DNA from: Zingiber officinale | Lineage: Eukaryota; Streptophyta; Magnoliopsida; Zingiberales; Zingiberaceae | Direction: 5' to 3' | Assembly: GCF_018446385.1 (NCBI RefSeq) | Contig: NC_056000.1 | Location: 34,571,511-34,635,510 of the forward strand | DNA length: 64,000 nt | Shown here: in pieces, positions 13,401-24,109 of the stretch | How positions within the stretch are numbered: the stretch's first letter is position 1 | How the letters are laid out: every line of letters begins with the position of its first letter | Program-made: the position numbers and the translations under genes | The notes under the pieces: model-generated | Told to the model about the DNA's origin: nothing | Seen by the model: only the letters and a program-made list of their open reading frames with translations | Databases searched by the model: none

Positions 13401-16400
13401 GCTGATGACAAGCCAACAGTTCTCTAAGCTTTTGAGACTCGGAGAAGAATTCCAAGATGAGTTAACTATTTTTTTGAAGGAACATAAGGATCTACTGTGG
13501 CTGCATGAGATATTTCTGAACCAATTTTCAGCAGCTTCAGAAACTCTTCATGCCGTTGCTCTATCCCCAGATGATAGTTTGCACCCAACAGCTGAAGAAT
13601 CACCAACTGAAACAAAGAGGTTCCTGTCACTTGTTGACAGAAGACGTCTACTTAATCTTTCCAAAATTGCTGCAGCTGCAGGTTTAGTCCCTCACTCTTC
13701 AATCTTATTTAACAGAAAGAAGCCTATATTAGTCCTTAAATTATATTCCTCACAAACTCAAAATCGAAGAGTAAATTTCTTGCCACTTGTTCATAAATTG
13801 CTATTAGTCCAATTAATCTATCATGATGTAGTGTTACCCAAGCAAAGCATTTGATGATCCATATGCACTAAATCAAATTATGATAATCAGCATTCAAAAT
13901 TGACTCAGATTTCATTTTGATACGGTGATTCATCTAAAAGAAAATTCATCTGTATACTTGACATTTATTGACGTGTCATTGGTTTTTAGAGACTAGTAAC
14001 ACTAGCTATATCATCCTTTGCTGTGTGGTGAAACTTGCCAAGTCTAGCCATTCAATTGGCTTTCAGCTTGCCAAATCTGTGGAAAAGGTTTTGATGTCAT
14101 TAATACTGTTTTGATTGCATCTGTAGGTTGTGTTTTATGGGACCAATGGACATAGGTTGGCAGGATTTTCAGTTGTATACATGAAATTTAATAATGTTTT
14201 CTAGGTCTTTTTTTTTTTTTTTTTTTTGACTCTAGCTGCTTTCTTTGATACCTTGGTCTAAACTCTGAAATTGATCTATGGTATTGGCAACAAAATCTTC
14301 ATGGAAATTCACACTAAAGTAGTAGAACACTTGACAGTTGAAGTTAGAATTTATGCTTACCAATAAGGAACAAATATTGCAAATTTCATCATATGCTTGG
14401 AAGTCGGAGTTAATATCCGATTTGCATTTTCCCCATATTTCTAATTTCTATGCCTTTGTAAAATATTCTGAAAAAATCTAGACTTTTATTTTAAGTGAGA
14501 TGCTATTGGAAAGGTTTGAACCCTTTAAACCTTTATAAGGGAGCAAATAGGGGTGTCAATTCGGATGGGTCGGGTTGGAAATTTTTTTTTTATAAAAAAT
14601 CTCAACCCGACCCAAACCTGAATATAATCCAAAACCCTTAAATCCGAACCCGACCAGAATAACCCGATTAAAAATGATTTTTTTTGCTATTTTCCTTATA
14701 ATTCTTCATTTTTATCTCAATACTTCATTATTATTATACTAACATTGATATTGATATACATAAAAACATCTTAATTTTCAAAATAAAATTTGACTTAACC
14801 CCGACAAAATCCACTAAAACTTAAATTCGGATCAACCCGAACCTGACCCAAAAATCTCCAATCCAAAATCCCTTCAATCTGAACTAGACCCGAATCCGAA
14901 AACCCCCAATCCGAATTTGATTTTTTCCAAATCGACTCAAGTTGGGTCGGGTCGTTAGGAGCAAACACCTGGCCAACAGGGCAGAAGTCAAGTTTCTAGC
15001 CTAGACTTTATCAACCCCAATATTTGGTGCTATCAGGTTGATATATTGATCAAAAAAGTTTGTATGAGCAAATTTGTGACTGATTTCTCTCTTCATATTC
15101 TCCATTTGGACTGTGACTTACGATTGTTTGTGACAAAAAATCTTTTTCGCTTCACGCAAGGTTAAAGAGGAGTGGACTCTTTAACCTAAATCTTCAAATT
15201 GTTTAGTATACCTATACCCTAATATTGTAAAGGAAAAGGAGTTGACTATGTCACGCCCCGGGGGAGTCTCTGTCCGAAGAAATTTCGGCAGCACCTCCCC
15301 TGTACGGGTGACAATCTGAAGCATTTCTACATACATAATATACATCAGCCACAGACGGATGGAATATACACACAACCACGCAGTTATATGTAAACAACCC
15401 ACTCGGTTGTACTAAAACCAAAACACAACGAAAAATGACAGAAATCAAATACAAACCAAAACACAAAACTGCTAGCCGGCTAGACTTACACAACCAACGA
15501 CCAATACAAAATACCACATAACAACATCAACGCTCCAGAAGCAAAATCGGAGTGCAAAGCTAAACACACTGATACATAAAACAAATAAAACTTAACGGAA
15601 ACTATAGTCTTCTGATGTGACGTGGGAACCGGCAGCTAGGATACTCCCAAGCTGGTACCTGAAAAATATAATGTCAACGGGGGTGAGTTCAACAACTCAG
15701 CGAATACCAATAGACATGCCTAGTAAGATATATCTAACAGCAATAAACATGGAATACAACTTCCTAATCATATATATAGGAAAAATGCAAAACTGAAATG
15801 TAACTGAGGAAGCTGTACTCACTAGGAACTCCTATCCAGACAAAAGGGTCGTCAAACCGAGAGTGTCATATATCCTGTATGCATGTCAAACATATGCATC
15901 CAACCAAATGCAGCAAATAAATGCAGCAAGTACAAGGAATAAATGCATCAATGCGTATGATGCCAATGACATGGTCACCCCTGACGCCAGTCAGCCATCT
16001 CACACACAATGGTGAGACTGAGTGGGTAGGGCTGTGACAACCGTGCACTCTGACGTCACTACTCCTGATGAGTGACCGAGTGGGCGGGATGCTGTCGGAG
16101 TACACACATACTCCTACCCCAAATCATAAATGGGGGAGCGTAATGCTCTCATCTCCCGGTACATCATGACAGGGAGGGATCCCTGACGTGCTAAATGGGG
16201 GAGCGTAATGCTCTCATCTCCCGGTACACCATGACAGGGAGGGATCCCTGACGTGCTACCACGCTGCGTCACACTACCCATGAGCGGACCAACAGAGCAC
16301 CGAACAGAGCAAAACTGACGTGTTACCACGCTACGTCACGCTACCCATGAGCGGACTAACGGAGCACCGAACAGTGATGAAACTGGCGATATGCTCTACA

Positions 16401-19369
16401 ATAATGGAGCAGCCTATCATGCAGCTTGCAATCATGCAAATGGTGCATGACACTAAGCATGACAATATCCTGAACCAAATCCATATATATATAAAAATGT
16501 GTACCTTAGTACCAGTAAGTCAAATCCACAGATCTAGGGTATACAGGTCCTCTATGGTATAACAACCTAGGTCCTGAACATATCTACCTCCATAAAATAT
16601 GTACCAACAATATGCATGGATCAAAGCAAAAGGGTCTAGGTACACAGATCAGATATGATATAAAAATATAGGTACACATGCCAAATAATAAAAATCCAGA
16701 ATCTAGTCTTAAACTCAGTAAAGCATGGTATGCCACTTACTCTAGGAATTAAGGTACTCATGGCAATAATCACGAGGTATAAACCTGGATGCATAACAAG
16801 CGACAAAACAGAACATGCTATGGGTATCAAACCGTGACATACCAAAGACAAACATGATCATTGCTTGTAGCTATAAAATACTATGCATATCCAATTGACA
16901 ATATCATAAAAGATAAGTCAAGAGGTACCCGCCTCCAATGTAGATCGAGCTAATCAACCTCTATGTCGATGTGCTCGTCCCAAATCCGAATCCTCGTTCC
17001 AATGAAGATTTCCAATTGGATCAACTCAGATGTAATCTAATAACATATACAGAATCTGTACAGAACAGACCATCCTCAACAGGAATCTAAAGAAAATCAC
17101 TGAACATGCTCACCTAAGTGTATGAATAATGATCAGATTCCTCATCTCCACAACAGTTTAATCCTGTTGATACCAAACATATCCATGAGTTGATTATACA
17201 TCCAACTAGTAGGCAATTAGGGTTTTGAAACCTTAGAGATCAAGAGCATAGCTTACCCAAATTCGCAATTGGTGGATGGTGGTGCAAGCCAGCCACAAAG
17301 GTTTACAATTTCTTCCTCCCTACCTTCACGTCCTAGCCTTAATCCAGTACAACTTTAACCGCAATCTTACCCTAACACCAGATAGCCCCTATTAACCCAC
17401 TGCCAAGAGGAGTGACGGCCGGAAAGTGCTAGCCAGATCGTACTGCTGCCATAGATTTGTTGCCGATGATGGATCAAGGAAGCTAAATCTTTGTCCCCCA
17501 ACAGATTTTCCTCTCCGATCCAAGACAATGCAAGCTGCTGTTGAAATCGACATGGAAGAAATCAACATTTGTAGATCATTATCATGGTAGAAGATAAGAA
17601 TAAGGGAAATACCTGTTTGATAGGCCGACCACAGCCAACCCAGCAAAACTAGTGCATGGCGAAGGGGCTCTGTGTGTTGGCGTCGTCGCGATGAAGAAGG
17701 TCGGCGTCAGAAATCGAGGCTAGGGCAACACCAATGCTCTAGCGTCGACCCACATCAACCGAGGGTGGCTTCCCATAGTAGGTGGCGATGGATTTGCGCC
17801 GGCAACGAAGATGAATCGGTTGGCGCGACATTGCTCCGAGCGGGAAGAAAGAGACCAGGAATTAGGGCACGCTGAGTTGGTGTCGACGCGCAGAGGAGAA
17901 GAGAAGCGGCGGCGGCGGCGCTAGGGCTGTGGAATCGGCGTCGCTGGTGTGGAGAAGGAGGCAGCGGTGCGAGAGGGCAAATCGCAGAAGAGTGCTCGAG
18001 CGTCGCCGGCGCTTGGGCTGTGAACCGGCGTCGGCTGTAGCACAAAGGGAAGAAGGAACCGTCGTGTGAGAGGAGAAGAAGGCCGCGAGGAGGTTAGGGC
18101 ACGGCGTCGGGTTCGGCAGGGGGAGAAAGAGGGAAGCACGTGGGAGAAAAACAAGGAAAAAGAAAATTAAAAGAAAAAGGAAATAAACTTTTCCTCGTTA
18201 AATCAGGGTAACCTAAACAGGCTTTCCCCGGCCCCATTTTTATCCCCGTAAACTCGTTCATATGAGCTTCGAAAAATTTCTAAAAATACCAGAAAATTCC
18301 CTTATTATTATTCGTCATTTTTCGGTATTTTACAGACTACCTCTTCTATATTTGCTCTCATAAGTAGCTTTTATGTTTTTTCTCTTACAGTTTTAGGTAG
18401 TTCATATTTTTCATAAAATTTTAAAGAAATATTTTATTCTTGTAATTTGAGCAGTGTCTTCTGTGTTGATAGGGAAGGACATGTATTTTGAGATGAAGGC
18501 CAGACGGATAGAAGCTGATTTGCAAATTTTAAAATTGCAGGTGCATTACTCTTTGCTGTCTATCAAAAACAATTCTCACAATTGTAGTTCTCAATATTGC
18601 TTCTGACTTTTGAACCTTCTAATTATCTGAGCGTTTTTTTTTTTGAGAGCCCTGGTTTCGTTATATTACTCAATTCTATCTTTCAATTCATTTCAAACTT
18701 GAGGCTCAGTTTGTCTTAGGCGCATTGTTTCTGAGTTTATGATCCAAGCGCATTTGGAACTGATTTAATGTTGGGTATCTGTTCTTGTTTTATGGGTTTT
18801 TACCTTTATATTTGTATTTTTTGCAGGAAGAAATCATTAGCTATTTATCAGATGGTGTAGATGTAAATGACATCGATAGGCCTCTTCTTCCTGGAGAACT
18901 GATCGAAATTTGTTTAAAAGAAGGGAGTAAAGAACTATGTTTAAAAGCGTTTGACGTTTTTGCTTGGACAAGTTCATCATTTCGAAACTCCAACAAAAGC
19001 CTTTTGGAGAAATGTTGGCGGGCTGCCGTGGACCAAGAAAACTGGACTCTTATTCTGGCATCAACTGTCGGTTGTAGTGATGAAGTTACCATGGAGTCAC
19101 TGAGAGAAACAGTGCTATACAAAGCTTCACAGAGATGTTATGGACCTGAATCACTGATTTATGGTGGTAGTTTTGACGAAGTACTGCCTTTGCAGAAAGT
19201 GGATTCAGAATCGCCAAATTTTGGGGACTCTTCTTTGTCAGTGGAAGACATTCTCAAACAGCACAAAGACTTTCCTGATGCAGGCAAATTGATGCTGAAT
19301 GCTGTCCTGCTTGCTGTGATTGAAGACAATGTGATAGTAGAAGAGGATATCGTTATGGAATCTAGATGA
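4445..19369 (+). CDS. NUP133: Nuclear pore complex protein NUP133 (8 exons)
   Basis: Exons by splice sites and phase are 4445-4632, 6059-6174, 6281-8020, 9587-10299, 12901-13059, 13351-13681, 18473-18540 and 18827-19369; total 3858 nt, 1285 aa. NUP133 is a scaffold subunit of the Nup107-160 (Y) complex on the nuclear membrane. It has an N-terminal beta-propeller and a C-terminal alpha-helical stack that binds NUP107. Visible here are a polar N-terminus starting MFSPAARK and containing [10 protein letters not shown]; a propeller region (about 100-510) with [33 protein letters not shown] and ending [13 protein letters not shown]; then the helical region with [56 protein letters not shown] and [19 protein letters not shown]. 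Length and motif order match plant NUP133. Start: first ATG of an open frame that carries the conserved MFSP. Exon 7 is only 68 bp and sits after a 4.8-kb intron filled by transposons. In legumes NUP133 is known to be needed for symbiotic calcium signalling; nothing here tests that. No break is visible. Confidence 0.96.
4633..6058 (+). other. NUP133 intron 1
   Basis: The intron of 1.4 kb begins GTATTCC and ends CACCTAG. It is T-rich plant intron sequence in which I recognise no transposon or gene. Small open frames near 4757-4939 have no support. Confidence 0.7.
8021..9586 (+). other. NUP133 intron 3
   Basis: The 1.57-kb intron begins GTAAGT and ends CCTCGTAG. It is AT-rich, with a T run near 9200-9215. 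I see no element or conserved coding sequence in it. Confidence 0.7.
11008..12113 (+). mobile_element. 5'-truncated, decayed LINE (L1-type) in NUP133 intron 4
   Basis: The segment encodes, across several stops and frameshifts, reverse-transcriptase pieces including [15 protein letters not shown] (the FVDD catalytic box) near 11311-11352, then AMLYGAE near 11684-11715 and [10 protein letters not shown] near 11950-11977. It ends with CCCACTTAGTGGGATAAAGC and a (TTG)n tail at about 12099-12113, a typical 3' end of plant LINEs. A similar string, AGTCATATCATA before and AGTCATATATCATA after, may be the target duplication. The left boundary is approximate. It is inserted in the same direction as NUP133. 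Confidence 0.8.
14548..14957. mobile_element. hAT-like MITE in NUP133 intron 6
   Basis: The 410-bp element starts TAGGGGTGTCAATTCGG and ends GGGTCGGGTCGTTA. It is flanked by an exact 8-bp duplication, GGAGCAAA, at 14540-14547 and 14958-14965, the size typical of hAT transposons. Its interior carries many (A)ACCCGA and GGGTCGGG motifs in both orientations and could fold on itself. Terminal inverted repeats are weak. It has no coding capacity. Confidence 0.65.
15249..18334 (-). mobile_element. Solo LTR of a Ty3/gypsy-type retrotransposon (3086 bp)
   Basis: On the plus strand the unit begins TGTCACGCCCCGGGGGAG and ends CGGTATTTTACA, that is TG...CA ends, and is flanked by an exact 5-bp duplication GACTA at 15244-15248 and 18335-18339. 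No PBS, polypurine tract, gag or pol is present, and no second LTR, so it is a solo LTR left by LTR-LTR recombination. The length and the GGGCGTGACA terminus in the reverse orientation recall long-LTR chromoviruses of the Tekay/Del type; that assignment, and the minus orientation, are inference. It contains short tandem repeats near 16128-16374 and a GC-rich, CGG-rich block at about 17640-18150. Confidence 0.8.
16128..16374. repeat. Two adjacent short tandem duplications inside the solo LTR
   Basis: A 65-bp unit beginning AAATGGGGGAGCGTAATGCT occurs at 16128-16192 and 16193-16257 with a single obvious difference. It is followed at once by a unit of about 67 bp beginning ACCACGCTGCGTCAC (16258-16324) and a partial second copy from 16325. 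I see no function; tandem blocks are common in LTR U3 regions. Confidence 0.85.
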
Positions 19370-20100
19370 AACCCAACACATTATCATTGTCATCCATGAG
19401 TCAGAGTCATCACGTAATTTAGATGGAACCTGATGCCTTTCATGGAGTCCCATGCACACTATCTTTGCAGTTGGACTGACGAGACCAACATTTTCTTCGT
19501 AAAGTGTCATTTCTTGTTCGCTGAGAAATACTTCATCTGGATCTTATGCCCCTACTGGCACTGTTAATTCCCGAGAGATCTAATGTTCCTCTAGCTCGCA
19601 ATTCGCCAATTACCCGAATGTTTCTCGTGTACTATGAGAATGAGCATATCAGTGCATGTAATGGTTGGTTGTCAGTGCACTTCTTTTGCTTACTCTTTTG
19701 CATCAGATTTCCTCATGCAATTCTGGCTATATTTGTGTGATAACTGTGGGCTCTTACAATTTTCCATTAGACTCTCCAGATTGCATTGCAGCATTGTGCT
19801 TCATCCTGACTTTGCTTAGTTTTTGTACGATAAAATTTGAATATGAAAGTTGTGCTTCGTGTTCGAAACATTTTTTTTTTTGATAATATAGGTGTCCAAG
19901 TTTTGCTCGATTAACCTGAAGGTACACGGACTTATCATCTGGTTTGCCTATCAGATAAACACATGATCAGATGAACGAGGAGTACCACATGTACATAATA
20001 TTTGGGGTCCTAGGAACATTTACTTGTAATATCAGTGCATCTATTAACATATATCTTGTTAACTAAAACTTCTGAGAGGAGGGTTCCAATGGAAGTCTTG
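19370..20100. other. NUP133 3' UTR and downstream spacer
   Basis: After the stop, about 460 bp of T-rich sequence resembles a plant 3' UTR. From a T run at 19869-19880 onward the sequence changes character (GGTGTCCAAGTTTTGC...), possibly a small dispersed repeat, but I could not identify one. No gene is seen. Confidence 0.45.
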
Positions 20101-20239
20101 TGCAGAGATCTCCAGTTGTGTCACATTCGATAACTAGCTCAGACACACCGCCACTCTCTTCCTTCCTTGCCACCTCCCTCGCCACCATCCTTCTCTCCCA
20201 AATATTCAAACTCCACCATGACTCAATTCAACAAGCACT

Positions 20240-20690
20240 TCCCTTTTTTATATATAAAAGAAAATCTTCTTTGGTACCGGAGAAAATTAAAATGCCATCA
20301 ATATATATACAAATAAAGGAAGTCACAGGTCTAAGAATATCATCCATTTTTTTCTAAAAAAATCTGAGGTACTATTTTAAGTTCAAAAGGCATGACTAAC
20401 TATTCAAAATATCCTGGGTAGGAAAAAGTTGTCTAGGGGGTTGATTCAGGGTGCATTCTGACTTGCCAAAACTCAGATTTCATATCAAACTTAGAGTACT
20501 ATTTTGATTTCTGAATTTTGTTAAGTATTTGATCCTTATCCGGAATTTTATATCCGTCTTCATGACAATTGTCATTAAGGCGTTTATAATTGAATATCAT
20601 CCTACATTGACCTCATTTTTGTTTGCACTTTTATTTACGATAAAAGAAGGACTTCGGTGTCTAGAGTCAGAGTGTGCCTTAAGTGCCAAA
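20240..20690 (-). pseudogene. Pararetrovirus reverse-transcriptase remnant
   Basis: Short conserved RT pieces lie in at least two frames separated by stops: a HRSPSFIVNK-like block near 20630-20660, a block with SKFDMKS near 20480-20500, and a degenerate catalytic box reading YIDG instead of YIDD/YVDD near 20290-20310. The altered catalytic residue and in-frame stops mean it cannot encode an active enzyme. Confidence 0.7.
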
Positions 20691-20999
20691 AGTTGGGTAA
20701 TATGCATTTTACATTCTTCCATTTCCCAATTAATGTATTTTAAATCTTGTGCTATAATGGTTAAGTTTAGGTTGATGATATTTAGTTTACAATATGTTTT
20801 ATCTTTCCCCAGTATTTGGTTGGATTTTCTCCTATAACCTCTAGTTTTTCAATTCTAGAGATAACTACATCTAAAGTATCTTGAGTAGTAAGTAAGGTGT
20901 TTAAGTATGAGGGTTTAAGACAATTTTGATAATATGTAGTAAAGACATCTTTATAAGCTACAGGATAAAGGTCAGTATAGCTAAATTCACTCAGGTCAA

Positions 21000-21560
21000 A
21001 GGAGAAAGAAAGAGTTGGGCTTTCTCCAAGTCTTACTAGTTTTCCTGTAGGAGAGGTTAACAGTTAGTTTCTTGGGGCGAGGTTTAGGACAGAGGCAAGA
21101 GGAAGAAGCAGAGGAAGTAGGGTTTCCACATTTAGCAGGAGGGCTACCACCATGCTTACCAGCATAGACCTCAGAAGGATATGCAAATAAAATAGGTGAA
21201 ATAATAGGGGTAGAAAGAAAAAGAGCATAGTCCTTAATGAGTAAAAGGGCACGATCATGTCTAATAAGAAAATTGAGGCCAAGAATAAGAGGAATGGATT
21301 TATGAGGCATGAGTCTGGTCCAAAGTTGACGTAAAGTAAGTGGAGAGCTAAAAATGCCACAATTGGTATAAAAATGAATATGAACGTTTTTAACAAAGTT
21401 ATGACAGCTAAGTTGTTGATCGTCAAACTAGGTGCTTAACAAAGGCGTATTGGTGGTTTTAATTAAAGTGGAGGGAATGAATGACGTAAGTAATCCTTCA
21501 TCAATAGTGGGCGTAGTAGCGCCACTATCTAAAAACACATGTAAAGTAAGTTCATAACCC
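21000..21560 (-). pseudogene. Pararetrovirus aspartic protease remnant
   Basis: The retropepsin active-site motif DSGATT is read at about 21512-21529, preceded by VFL. Further along, after a stop, an ILGLNFL segment (about 21255-21290) matches the second conserved retropepsin region (usually ILG or LLG). The frame is broken between the two. Confidence 0.7.
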
Positions 21561-21723
21561 TAGATATTGAGGGTACATTGTACTCGAATATCAATAGGGA
21601 GGCCTATATTATAGATGCTAGGGGTTTGAATAAACACAAACTCAGAATTGATTGGTTCATCTAGAACAAGAGGATTTTTCCCTTATCCTGATAGGGGTCT
21701 TGCAAATAGGAAGAAGGGCTTGG

Positions 21724-22071
21724 CTATGTAGAGGGTGGATATGGTCCGTCTTTAAGAAGAGCAAGTTCTATTTCTAATAAATTTAATCTAGTTTCTAAAA
21801 TAGAAACCCGTGATTCTAATAAAGTATTTCTAGTACTTCTTCTCACTGTATGTGTTTGTGGGATGTTGATTTGAAAAAGAGCATCGAGGCATAAATTACA
21901 GCATTGTTTCTTGTAGAGTTTACAAGTACCTCTTTGGAGAATAGAAGGATAATATCCACAAGTAAAACAAGGTATATTATCATAGCTTTCTTTTAGTATC
22001 CAGTCATGAGAACAGGTTCTTTGGTCTGACCATAAATCAGTTAGATTTTGAGGGATAAAATGATGATACAT
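21724..22071 (-). pseudogene. Pararetrovirus Cys-rich segment between capsid and protease
   Basis: The open frame of 115 aa has a Cys cluster (CFTCGYY ... RGTCKLY ... CCNLCLD) followed by a leucine-rich stretch. A second Cys-rich zinc-binding segment downstream of the zinc knuckle is a known trait of several Caulimoviridae polyproteins. The frame is uninterrupted over this piece but isolated from its neighbours. Confidence 0.55.
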
Positions 22072-22218
22072 AAGGGTAAAATGTTGAAAATCATTTAAAG
22101 TTTACTCGAATAGTGGATCAGAGAATGGATCCTCCTCATCAGTACTAGAGTAAGATGTAGGATCTAGAAAGGAGTTAATTAAAGAATAGTCTTTTTGGGA
22201 GGTGTTGGGTATATTTTG

Positions 22219-22431
22219 TTAGTCCAGTATAGAGAGTATTGAGTAGGTAGAAGTACTGGAAATATCGGATTGGACCTCGATTAAATCTAAATTTATATTA
22301 CCTACGACTTCAGCTTCTCGGCTAAACAAGTTTTTTCTGTTAGGACAAGCAGAAGATAGATGTCTAGGTTTATGATAGGCAAAGCAAGTGATTGTGTTCG
22401 AGTAAGTTTTCTTAGGTTTGAAGCGCCGCAC
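22219..22431 (-). pseudogene. Pararetrovirus capsid zinc-knuckle remnant
   Basis: The segment CFAYHKPRHLSSACPN has the spacing of a CX2CX4HX4C knuckle, but the second Cys is Tyr and the usual Gly before His is Arg. It follows a basic stretch (RRFKPKK). The frame ends at a stop shortly after an acidic tail. Confidence 0.65.
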
Positions 22432-23568
22432 ATGTTTTTCTTTATTTAAGTAGGGTTTTATTTCTTTACTTTTGCGGATATAATAAGTTTTTTTTAGGAG
22501 TAAATTTTGGTATGGGAGCTAGCAATCTATTCCTCTGTTTTTGGCGATTTTTGTATCTTGTTTGCGTTTGTTGACCACCATATTGTTGAGGCGTATATAT
22601 TTGACTACATAACCCATATTATTGGTTCTTAAGTTGTTTTTGAATTTGAATATAAGTGCATTTCGTCTTCAGTGTAGTTATTATATGTTGTATCCGTACA
22701 CCTATGTTGTCATATAAGGCTAGAACTTATAAGTCTGTCCTGGATTTATAGATTTCTTTACCTAATTCTCCTGGTAGTTTACTAAATAGTCTTTCCCCTA
22801 GAGCTAGGCTACAATAATTGCCAGAGACTGTTGCGAGAGCTAAAAAGTCATTACAAAAGGGTTTAATGTAGTTCTAATTAAATAACTGGAGTTGTTCTAA
22901 GTCTCTCATTGCTTCTTTTTGCCTAATATCAAGTCCAATAATAGCATCCCGGCTAGTTAAAAGTCTATGTATGGCATAACAAAAATTCAGAATGTTATTG
23001 CCTTATGAGGCAATACGAGTTACTTCTTCTGGGAAATGATTCTTTAAATCTTCCCAAGCTGCTCTAGCAACATCTCCTAAGTAGTTTTCTTCTACTCAGA
23101 TCATACCTTCTCTTGTTTCTATGTCCATTTCATGTTTTGCTTGATAATCTCTTTTAACAGAGACTATCCATTGTTCTAAGTATGTGTCATATAACTGAGG
23201 ATCACATTCAGTTATATTAAGTAACACTGCATCTTTTCCAAAAAAAATGTTATTTCAGGTGCTCTTCTTTTTCCTATAGTTCTAACTAAGGGGCTATTAT
23301 TGTTGTATGGTACTATTCTAGTTCTAGGTGGATGTCCTTGACCATAATTCATTATTTTTATGATACTTTCAGGTAAGCGTACTTCATATGGTTTAGAAGT
23401 AGCAGAGGATTCAGTTGGATCTATGAGATTAAGTGCTAGTGGTTTTGTCTTTTTTAAATAAATAGCCATAAGTTGTAGATGCCTTTTTCCCAAGGCTAAT
23501 AATAATTGTTCTTGAGTTTTGGTTTGATGCATTAAGTTTAAGTGTGTTACTGATATCTCTAGCTCCAT
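22432..23568 (-). pseudogene. Pararetrovirus capsid-region remnant
   Basis: The longest open piece (23212-23568) is preceded and followed by stops; the remaining part is open only in short runs. I assign it to the capsid region from its position upstream of the knuckle, not from a recognised motif. The first five codons lie in sequence shared with the neighbouring CACTA repeat (CTCTAGCTCCATA on the plus strand), so that apparent start is probably not viral. Confidence 0.4.
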
Positions 23569-24109
23569 ATTTTAAGTTTCAAATAGATATCCAAACATGC
23601 GTTGAACATTAACATACTTAATTAATAGTAAACTATATATGTTTTACTAAATATCAACCTAAATATGTTGGAATTTTATAAAATAAGTTTCTATGGGTTT
23701 TTAATTTTCTCCTGATCATAAATATATCTTCATCCATAACTTTAACCTAATATATTGAGTGTGGTAATTTTTTTAACATGAATTAGATCATATTCAAGTT
23801 AAAAAAGCACCACACTCAATATATTAGGTTAAAATTGTGGATGATATTTTTATGATCAGGAAAAAAAAATACAAATCCATAAAAACTTGTTTCATGAAAT
23901 TGCGAAATCTTTAAGTCCATATTTAGGGCTTCCGATTGATTTTTCTTTTTTATTTATTTATTTTCTTTACTTCTAGGACGAATCTTGGATTCGTCCCAGA
24001 TTTTGGGATGAATCCTGGATTCATCCTAGATTTTGGGATGAATCCTGGATTCGTCCCAGATTTTGGGACGAATCCTTGGATTTATCCCAAATTTAGTGAT
24101 GAATCCGGG
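23555..24109. mobile_element. CACTA-like transposon, piece 1 (subterminal repeats)
   Basis: This piece starts at the shared ATCTCTAGCTCCATATTTTA motif and contains a hairpin plus a block of GGGA(C/T)GAATCC / GGATTCGTCCC palindromes (23975-24100). The same unit recurs at 35460-36583 and 59935-60960, and the last piece ends in a CACTA terminus. It is interrupted at 24109 by the three-LTR element. Confidence 0.65.
23670..23905. repeat. Long imperfect hairpin (CACTA unit 1)
   Basis: The arms of about 105 nt are complementary: left includes CTCCTGATCATAAATATATC and AACCTAATATATTGAGTGTG, right includes CACACTCAATATATTAGGTT and TTTTTATGATCAGG. The loop is about 15-20 nt. It is one of six such hairpins (others near 35570-35805, 35918-36150, 36306-36545, 60010-60250, 60462-60710). 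Confidence 0.85.

Larger units (their letters stand above)
20230..23555 (-). mobile_element. Decayed endogenous pararetrovirus fragment (Caulimoviridae-like)
   Basis: On the minus strand, in genome order, pieces of a capsid region, a broken zinc knuckle, a second Cys-rich block, an aspartic protease with DSGATT, and scattered reverse-transcriptase motifs follow one another over about 3.3 kb. The order capsid, knuckle, extra Cys block, protease, RT is that of plant pararetroviruses and differs from LTR elements; I see no integrase and no LTRs. Many stops and frameshifts make it non-functional. No movement protein or RNase H is recognisable, so it is a partial copy. I cannot name the genus. Both ends are approximate. 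Confidence 0.7.

Noticed and set aside
13682..13854. C-terminal extension of NUP133 by read-through of exon 6
   Set aside because: The splice GCAG|GTTTAG to exon 7 keeps phase and restores conserved NUP133 sequence ([13 protein letters not shown]), while the read-through has none.
21064..21426. 120-aa hydrophobic ORF on the minus strand that looks like a membrane protein
   Set aside because: It is an out-of-frame shadow of the pararetrovirus protease region.
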